Source: Phytopseudomonas flavescens (lineage in GTDB: Bacteria > Pseudomonadota > Gammaproteobacteria > Pseudomonadales > Pseudomonadaceae). Taken from it: DNA of 64,000 bases. The position numbers and the translations under genes are program-made. This document shows, piece after piece, positions 56,240-64,000 of the stretch (positions are counted from its first letter, which is position 1; each line of letters begins with the position of its first letter). The notes below the pieces were generated by a model. The model did not search any database. It saw only the letters and a list, made by a program, of their open reading frames with translations, and was not told the DNA's origin. The stretch is from positions 1 through 64,000 of the forward strand of contig NZ_FNDG01000022.1 in NCBI RefSeq assembly GCF_900100535.1, given 5' to 3'.

Positions 56240-56944
56240 CTAGCCGCCGAGGTAGGCGTCACGCACCTTTGGATCGTTGAGCAGGTCATGGCCGCTGCCC
56301 TGCATGACGATCCGCCCGTTCTCCAGCACGTAGCCACGATCGGCCAGCTTGAGCGCCTGGTTGGCGTTCTGCTCGACCAGGAACACGGTCACACCGTCCT
56401 TGCGCAGTTGTTCGATGATCTCGAAAATCTGCTGGATGATGATCGGCGCCAGGCCCAGGGACGGCTCGTCGAGCAGCAGCAGCTTCGGCTTGCTCATCAG
56501 CGCACGGCCGATGGCGAGCATCTGCTGTTCGCCGCCTGACATGGTACCGGCACGCTGCACCAGGCGTTCCTTCAAGCGTGGGAACAGGTGCAGGACCTTG
56601 TCCAGTTGCTCCTGATTGTCCGCCTTGCTGCCGAAGAATCCGCCCATGGCGAGGTTTTCCTCGACGGTCAGGCGCGCGAACACACGGCGGCCTTCCGGTA
56701 CCACGGCGATGCTCTTGCGCATGATCAGCGGGGTTTCCAGGCCGACCAGTTCTTCACCCTGGTAGCGGATGCTGCCGCTGGTGGCCTGCGGGCTGCCGCA
56801 GAGGGTCATCAGCAGGGTGGATTTGCCGGCGCCGTTGGCACCGATCAGGGTGACGATCTCACCCTGGCGCACTTCCACGCTGACCCCGTGCAGCGCCTGG
56901 ATCTTGCCGTAGAAGGTGGAAACGTTGTCGAAATACAGCATCAA
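56240..56944 (-). CDS. braG: Branched-chain amino acid ABC transporter, ATPase BraG/LivF
   Basis: The 234-residue ATPase has Walker A GANGAGKST, signature MSGGEQQMLAIGRAL and Walker B LLLLDEPSLGL, with the LivF-type ending DLLNDPKVRDAYLGG. It is the last gene of the bra operon and overlaps braF by 4 bp. Confidence 0.95.
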   Translation of the reverse strand: MMLYFDNVSTFYGKIQALHGVSVEVRQGEIVTLIGANGAGKSTLLMTLCGSPQATSGSIRYQGEELVGLETPLIMRKSIAVVPEGRRVFARLTVEENLAMGGFFGSKADNQEQLDKVLHLFPRLKERLVQRAGTMSGGEQQMLAIGRALMSKPKLLLLDEPSLGLAPIIIQQIFEIIEQLRKDGVTVFLVEQNANQALKLADRGYVLENGRIVMQGSGHDLLNDPKVRDAYLGG

Positions 56945-57704
56945 GTTTCCCCCAGGTAGGCTTTGATCACGTCCGGATTGTCGCGGATCTGCTGTGGCGT
57001 GCCGTCGGCCAGGGGGGTGCCCTGGTTGATCACGAAGATATGGTCGGAAATGCTCATGACCAGCTTCATGTCATGTTCGATCAGCAGCACGGTGACGTTG
57101 TGCTGGTCGCGCAGCATGCCGATCAGTGCCTTCAGGTCGTCGGTTTCCCGCGGGTTGAGGCCGGCCGCCGGCTCGTCGAGCATGAGGATGCTCGGCCGGG
57201 TCATCATGCAGCGCGCGATTTCCAGGCGCCGCTGTTGGCCGTAGGCTAGGGTGCCGGCAGTGCGGTTGGCGAATTCGCTCAGGTTGACCTGCTCCAGCCA
57301 GTGCGCCGCGTAGTCCATCGCCTCGCGTTCACTGCGGCGAAAGGCCGGGGTCTTGAACAGGCCGGCGAGAAAGTGGGTGTTGATGTGGCGGTGCTGGGCG
57401 ACCAGCAGGTTTTCCACCGCGGTCATTTCCTTGAACAGGCGCACGTTCTGGAAGGTACGCACCACACCCTTGCGGGCGATCTTGTGGCCCGGCAAACCTT
57501 CGATCTGTTGGCCGTTCAAGCGGATGCTGCCCGAGGTCGGTTTGTAGAAACCGGTCAGGCAGTTGAATACCGTGGTCTTGCCGGCGCCGTTCGGGCCGAT
57601 CATCGACACCACCTGTTTTTCATTGACCGTGAGGCTGACCCCGTTGACGGCCAGCAGGCCGCCAAAACGCATGGACAGGCCGCTCACTTCGAGAATCGGG
57701 CGGC

Positions 57705-57708
<4 letters not shown>
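56941..57708 (-). CDS. braF: Branched-chain amino acid ABC transporter, ATPase BraF/LivG
   Basis: The 255-residue ATPase has Walker A GPNGAGKTT, signature LAYGQQRRLEIARCM, Walker B ILMLDEPAAGLNPRETDDL (a LivG mark) and C-terminal IRDNPDVIKAYLGE. It overlaps braE and braG by 4 bp each. Confidence 0.95.
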
Positions 57709-59884
<2,176 letters not shown>

Positions 59885-59954
59885 TGCCTAACTCCTGGGT
59901 CGTCGCGCACGACCGCGCTCGTGGCGCAACGCGAAACCGGGGCTCTCATAAACG

Positions 59955-59983
59955 AAGCCCACGGTCAGATCGACCGTGGGCTT
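59955..59983. terminator. 12-bp perfect hairpin between braC and braD
   Basis: AAGCCCACGGTC (59955-59966) and GACCGTGGGCTT (59972-59983), loop AGATC. On the minus strand it is followed by CGTTTATG. It probably attenuates read-through so the binding protein is made in excess of the membrane parts. Confidence 0.75.
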
Positions 59984-60004
59984 TGGGTTCAGGCGCAGGC
60001 GAAG

Positions 60005-61126
60005 TTACTTGGCTTCGCTCTTGGTACCGTCCTGATGCCATTCGTAGACCACGAAGTTGAAGTTCTTCAGGTCGCCCTTCTCGTCGAAGCCGAGGGTGCC
60101 GGTCGGGGTGTCGAAGGTATTGGCGCGCAGGGCTGCGGCTACTTCGGCGGTATCGGTGCTGCCGGCTTTCTCGATGCCACCGGCGATGACCTGGACTGCC
60201 GCGTAGGCCGGGAACACGAATGGACCGCTCGGGTCTTCATTCTTGGCCTTGAAGGCATCGACCAGTGCCTTGTTCTTCGGATCCTGGTCGAAGGATTGCG
60301 GCAGGGTCACCAGCAAGCCTTCGGATGCGGGACCGGCGATGGCCGAGATTTCCTTGTTGCCTACGCCTTCCGGGCCCATGAAGCGAACGTCCAGGCCTTT
60401 TTCCTTGGATTGGCGCAGCAGCAGGCCGAGCTCGGGGTGGTAGCCGCCGTAGTAGACGAAATCCACGCCCTGTTGCTTGAGCTTGGCGACCAGCGAGGAG
60501 AAATCCTTGTCGCCGGCGTTGATACCTTCGAACACGCCGACTTTCACGCCCTTGGCTTCCAGGGTCTGCTTGACCGCGCTGGCGATGCCCTCACCGTACT
60601 GCTGCTTGTCATGGATGACGGCAACGTTCTTCGGCTTGATGTGCTCGGCGATGAAGGCACCGGCGGTCGGGCCTTGCAGGCTGTCCAGGCCGATGGTGCG
60701 GAAGATCAACTCGTAGCCGCGGGCGGTGATTTCCGGGCTGGTGGCGGCCGGCGTGACCATCAGGATGCCTTCGTCTTCGTAGATGTCCGAAGCCGGTTGC
60801 GTGGAACTGGAGCACAGGTGACCAACGACGAACTTGGCGCCATCGTTGACGATCTTGTTGGCGACCGCCACGGCCTGCTTGGGATCACAGGCATCGTCGT
60901 AGACCACGCCCTCGAGTTGAGCACCGTTGACGCCACCGGCCTTGTTGATCTGTTCGATGGCCATCTTGGCCCCGACGAACTGCATTTCGCCATATTGAGC
61001 GACGGCACCGGTCACCGGGCCGGCCATGGCGATCTTGATGGTGTCGGCGGCTACCGAATAGCTGGCTGCGCCAGCCAGGGCCATCGCAGCGAACAGCTTG
61101 GAAATCTGCTTAGTAGCGTTGTTCAT
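60005..61126 (-). CDS. braC: Branched-chain amino acid-binding protein BraC/LivK
   Basis: The 373-residue periplasmic receptor has a signal peptide (KLFAAMALAGAASYSVAA) and type-I binding fold (IKIAMAGPVTGAVAQYGEMQ, CDPKQAVAVANKIVNDG, with Cys pair at DDACDP and GHLCSS). Length equals P. aeruginosa BraC. The start at 61126 is set by the signal peptide; upstream in-frame residues are unrelated. Confidence 0.95.
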   Translation of the reverse strand: MNNATKQISKLFAAMALAGAASYSVAADTIKIAMAGPVTGAVAQYGEMQFVGAKMAIEQINKAGGVNGAQLEGVVYDDACDPKQAVAVANKIVNDGAKFVVGHLCSSSTQPASDIYEDEGILMVTPAATSPEITARGYELIFRTIGLDSLQGPTAGAFIAEHIKPKNVAVIHDKQQYGEGIASAVKQTLEAKGVKVGVFEGINAGDKDFSSLVAKLKQQGVDFVYYGGYHPELGLLLRQSKEKGLDVRFMGPEGVGNKEISAIAGPASEGLLVTLPQSFDQDPKNKALVDAFKAKNEDPSGPFVFPAYAAVQVIAGGIEKAGSTDTAEVAAALRANTFDTPTGTLGFDEKGDLKNFNFVVYEWHQDGTKSEAK

Positions 61127-61419
61127 AGTGCTCCACTCGTTGTGTTCATTGTTGTAGTTCTGGCAGCCAAAGCGGCAGAACCGGAGTCGACTCTTCCGGC
61201 CATACCCCCGGCAACTGTACCGATACAGTGTAGAGCGCTGGTTCGCGCCTTGGAAAGTCGGCAGTCGAGGAGGGTGAGCGGGAATGTCGCGTAATTGCAA
61301 GAAATGTATAGAAAAACGGCGAGTTCCAGACTGACGGGTAGTTGACACGGCTTGCCCGTCCGTCCCCCATCGTTATCATGGCGGCCGTCGCAACCGCGCC
61401 TTTCACGATGGAACCTGCC

Positions 61420-61725
61420 ATGAACGAACAACCAAGCACCCTCTATGCCAAATTGCTTGGCGAAACCGCGCCGATCCGCTGGCAGGAGCTGCAACCGTTC
61501 TTCGCCCGGGGGGCTCTGTTGTGGGTCGATAAGGACGCAGACCTGATCGCGGTCGCCGAGGCAATCGCCGAGAATCATCGGCAAGACGTCGTCGCCTGGC
61601 TGGATTCGGGGCGGATAGCCCCGTTGAGCGATGGCCGTGCCGAGGATCTGCTCGCTCGTGACCCGTCACTGTGGGCGGTGGTGGTCGCTCCCTGGGTGCT
61701 GGTTCAGGAGCGAGCGGCTCGGTAG
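61420..61725 (+). CDS. DUF2288 family protein
   Basis: The 101-residue acidic cytoplasmic protein: LYAKLLGETAPIRWQELQPFFARG, then LIAVAEAIAENHRQDVVAWLDSG and WAVVVAPWVLVQERAA, the DUF2288 pattern. The ATG at 61420 is chosen from the family start. Function unknown. Single gene. Confidence 0.85.
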   Translation: MNEQPSTLYAKLLGETAPIRWQELQPFFARGALLWVDKDADLIAVAEAIAENHRQDVVAWLDSGRIAPLSDGRAEDLLARDPSLWAVVVAPWVLVQERAAR

Positions 61726-61917
61726 CGCTGATCCCGGGCGTTGCTTCCCAACCGCTCTGCAGCGGGGCTCTTGCAAGGGGCAGCCGCGAGCCTTGCGGTT
61801 CTTTTTGGTGCGTTGGCCGTTGTCGTGTGTCGGTAAAATTCCGGGCTCAGGCGTGTATGCTCACAAGCCCGACAGTACGAGGTGCTTCGGGTCAACGCCC
61901 AGTAAAGGAGTCCGTTC

Positions 61918-62286
61918 ATGTTCCAACCCGGTCATCTCTTTCGCAGCAACAGCCTGGCGACGGGCAAGATACCTACCTATGTCATCGACCTGCGTTACGC
62001 GGTGCGCCAGGATGCGCTGGAGGGGCCGATGTTGCAGATGTCCCTCAAGGGAGAAATCGATGGGGTCGCCTTCGAAGAGTCGTTCGAGCTGCACGGGGAT
62101 ACCGCTTTCAACTTCGCCAGTGTGGTCAGTCGCTTGGCGCATAGGCATGGTCTGCCCACCAGTGTGGTGCTGATCAGTCACGAGCATGAAGAGTTCGACC
62201 TGATGTTCGCCGATATCCGTCAGCGCCTGGGTGCCCATGGCGGCGATCCGGTGAACTTCGATCATCTGCAGAAGGACGGTCTGTAA
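61918..62286 (+). CDS. DUF5064 family protein
   Basis: The 122-residue protein begins MFQPGHLFRSNSLATGKIPTY and contains SLKGEIDGVAFEESFELHGD and FADIRQRLGAHGG. It fits a family I know only from pseudomonads. Function unknown. An AAAGGAG box at 61904-61910 gives strong support to the start. Confidence 0.8.
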   Translation: MFQPGHLFRSNSLATGKIPTYVIDLRYAVRQDALEGPMLQMSLKGEIDGVAFEESFELHGDTAFNFASVVSRLAHRHGLPTSVVLISHEHEEFDLMFADIRQRLGAHGGDPVNFDHLQKDGL

Positions 62287-62415
62287 GGTGACGGCTGCGG
62301 CCTGCTCCGGCACTCACCACGAACAAGGGTGGTGCCGCGGCGCGGCATGAAAAACAGGATCAAGCCATTTCGAACGGGGGCCGACGTATCTGTCGGTGCC
62401 AGCCTGGAGTCATGC

Positions 62416-63207
62416 ATGAAGATATCCGCCAACCTGACGATGCTCTTCACTGAACGCCCCTTGCTCGGGCGCATCGTTGCCGCCGCCGCTGCAGGCTTCG
62501 ATGGGGTGGAAATCCAGTTTCCCTACGAGGTACCGGCATTGCGCCTCAAGGAAGAACTGGCGCGGGCGGGCATGCCGTTGGTACTGATGAACTTTCCAGG
62601 TGGCGACTTTCTCGATGGCGGGCCCGGACTGGCCGCGGTTGCCGTGCGGCAGGCAGCATTCGACCAGGCCTTGCAGGATGCGCTGACCTACGCCGCCATG
62701 GTACGTCCGCATGTTATCAACGTGCTGCCGGGACGACTGGCCGAGGGGCTCGCGCGCGAGCAGGCGCTGGCCACCTTGAGCGACAACCTGCGCAAGGCGG
62801 CCGAGGCGTTCCAGCACCTGGGAATCGGCGTGGTGAGCGAGGCCATCAATCCCATCGACATGCCCGGGTTCCTGGTCAACACAGCAGAGCATCTGCAGGT
62901 GCTGCTGGCCGAGGTCGACCATGACAATTTCCAGGCTCAACTGGATATCTATCACTTGGCGCGGCAGGGCATTGATCCGCTGGCAGCGGTGCAAGCGCTG
63001 GCCGGGAAAATCGGTCATGTGCAATTCGCCGACTGTCCGGGGCGTGGTGCGCCAGGCACTGGAACGATCGATTTCGCTGCCTTGCGGCAGGTGCTGGATA
63101 GCAACGGCTACCGGGGCTGGCTGGGCGCCGAGTATCGCCCTGCAGAGGGCGACACCGGTGCCAGCCTGGGCTGGTTGAACGCCTGGCGAAAGCCCGGGAT
63201 CAGTTGA
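62416..63207 (+). CDS. Hydroxypyruvate isomerase-like TIM-barrel protein
   Basis: The 263-residue sugar-isomerase-like protein (AP endonuclease 2 fold) shows ISANLTMLFTERPLLGRI, GFDGVEIQFPYE, SEAINPIDMPGF, QLDIYHLARQG and GAEYRP, covering the metal-binding Glu/Asp set of Hyi/OtnI proteins. It could isomerise hydroxypyruvate or 2-oxo-tetronate phosphate. No glyoxylate genes are adjacent. CTGGAGT precedes the ATG at 62416. It overlaps the convergent opgH by 8 bp. Confidence 0.87.
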   Translation: MKISANLTMLFTERPLLGRIVAAAAAGFDGVEIQFPYEVPALRLKEELARAGMPLVLMNFPGGDFLDGGPGLAAVAVRQAAFDQALQDALTYAAMVRPHVINVLPGRLAEGLAREQALATLSDNLRKAAEAFQHLGIGVVSEAINPIDMPGFLVNTAEHLQVLLAEVDHDNFQAQLDIYHLARQGIDPLAAVQALAGKIGHVQFADCPGRGAPGTGTIDFAALRQVLDSNGYRGWLGAEYRPAEGDTGASLGWLNAWRKPGIS

Positions 63208-64000
63208 CCAGCGGTGAGGTGACGCCCACTTCGGGCAGCTTGAGAGCCAGGTTGCCCCGCCCGGGCTGCGGCCGGGGGCTCTGGTTGTAGGCGTGGCGCC
63301 ACAGCGGATGCTGTTCGGCCTGTTGCCAGAGTTGCGCATGCAGGCGCGCGAGCAGTACCGGATCGCTGAGCAGGGCCAGTTTGCGCTTGCCGTCGAGCTT
63401 TTTCGGGCCCAGCTCCAGCGCTTCAGCCAGTGCGCGACGGCGTGCCTGTTCGATCAGCGCTGCTTCGCCGTGACGGGCCGTGGCCATTGCGCATGCCAGC
63501 GCGTTGGGGAAGGGCCGCAGCACGGCTTCGATGAAACCGTTTTCCATGGCGTGCTCGCGGTTATGCCGTGTATAGGCATAAGTGGAGAGCAGCGCCTGAG
63601 GCGGGTTGGACTCCTCGGGAATCAGGAACAGGCTGGCCTTCTTGCTGCGCAGACCCAGGCTCAGGCGGCTGGAGAACACCGATACGGGAATCGACAGCAT
63701 CAGCGACACCACGATCGGCGACAGCCACCACAGGAAGTTCGGGTCGAGCCAGGCCACGCCTGCCGTCCAGCCCACACCCAGCAAGGCCTGCCAGCCGTGG
63801 CGGCGTACGGCGTCGCCCCAGGTGGTGATACCGTTGTCGCGCTGTGGTGAATTCCAAGTGGCGGACCAGCCCAGGAACGCAGCGCTGACGAACATGGTGT
63901 GGAACAGCATGCGCACCGGTGCCAGCAGCACCGAGAAGAGCATCTCCAGCAGCATGCTCAGGGTCGCCTTGAACGCACCGCCGTAAGCTTTGGCGCCCTT
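63200..64000 (-). CDS. opgH: Glucans biosynthesis glucosyltransferase OpgH, C-terminal part (runs off the window)
   Basis: The last 266 residues are visible. The frame is open to the right edge (KGAKAYGGAFKATLSMLLEMLFS). Membrane segments include the region MLFHTMFVSAAFLGWSATW and WLSPIVVSLMLSIPVSVFSS. The tail LFLIPEESNPPQALL and HPLWRHAYNQSP are OpgH/MdoH hallmarks. The protein builds osmoregulated periplasmic glucan backbones. The glycosyltransferase core lies beyond the window. Confidence 0.92.
   Translation of the reverse strand, partial: KGAKAYGGAFKATLSMLLEMLFSVLLAPVRMLFHTMFVSAAFLGWSATWNSPQRDNGITTWGDAVRRHGWQALLGVGWTAGVAWLDPNFLWWLSPIVVSLMLSIPVSVFSSRLSLGLRSKKASLFLIPEESNPPQALLSTYAYTRHNREHAMENGFIEAVLRPFPNALACAMATARHGEAALIEQARRRALAEALELGPKKLDGKRKLALLSDPVLLARLHAQLWQQAEQHPLWRHAYNQSPRPQPGRGNLALKLPEVGVTSPLVN

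Overview
The window reads as a stretch of chromosome from a Pseudomonas species. It is GC-rich with a strong third-position GC bias. It carries an algU-mucA-mucB-mucD locus, a glpFKRD block, a braCDEFG block and Pseudomonas-typical small families (DUF5064, DUF6279). From about 6.7 kb to 31.6 kb the gene order follows what I recall of P. aeruginosa PAO1 around PA0744-PA0774: two crotonase-family genes, ung, tctA/B/C and tctD/E, an HDOD gene, ygfZ, nadB, algU-muc, lepA, lepB, rnc, era, recO and pdxJ. Species cannot be fixed from this window. No rRNA, tRNA, insertion sequence, prophage, CRISPR array or defence island is visible.

Layout. (1) 1-6710: a LapA-type giant adhesin (only its N-terminus is in the window, minus strand), divergent from its dedicated type I secretion system lapE-lapB-lapC. 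(2) 6718-10410: two enoyl-CoA hydratase-family genes, ung and a lipoprotein. (3) 10831-16619: tripartite tricarboxylate transporter tctCBA and its two-component system tctDE. (4) 16664-20975: HDOD protein, ygfZ, sdhE-ygfX, nadB. (5) 21155-25250: the envelope-stress sigma factor algU with two AlgU-type promoters, then mucA, mucB and mucD (no mucC). (6) 25408-31617: lepA-lepB-DUF4845-rnc-era-recO-pdxJ, tightly packed. (7) 31623-35601: LysR regulator with a small divergent protein, cmoA-cmoB, a chagasin-like inhibitor and a DHCW cupin. (8) 35668-39790: LuxR regulator, nitrilase-superfamily hydrolase and amino-acid permease, then MetR. (9) 40001-46143: alpha/beta hydrolase and the glycerol regulon glpF-glpK-glpR-glpD. 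(10) 46503-55938: ybaK, a solute-binding protein, phzF, an ABC ATPase coupled to argF, a molybdopterin oxidoreductase, grxD, trmO, DUF1456 and a pseudouridine-synthase-like protein. (11) 56046-61126: a 28-residue membrane peptide and braGFED-braC. (12) 61420-64000: DUF2288, DUF5064, a hydroxypyruvate-isomerase-like protein and the C-terminus of opgH.

Most of the window is core-genome housekeeping. The parts most worth a second look are: a perfect 26-bp palindrome in the gap between the divergent LuxR gene and the nitrilase/permease pair; an RsuA/RluF-family protein that lacks the catalytic Asp; a 28-codon membrane peptide with its own ribosome-binding site and terminator; a nested perfect inverted repeat of REP type; the LapA N-terminus with a LapG-type cleavage site; and matching GlpR-type operators before glpF and glpD. 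I did not find a convincing, wholly undescribed multi-gene system. The LuxR/hydrolase/permease cassette is the nearest candidate.
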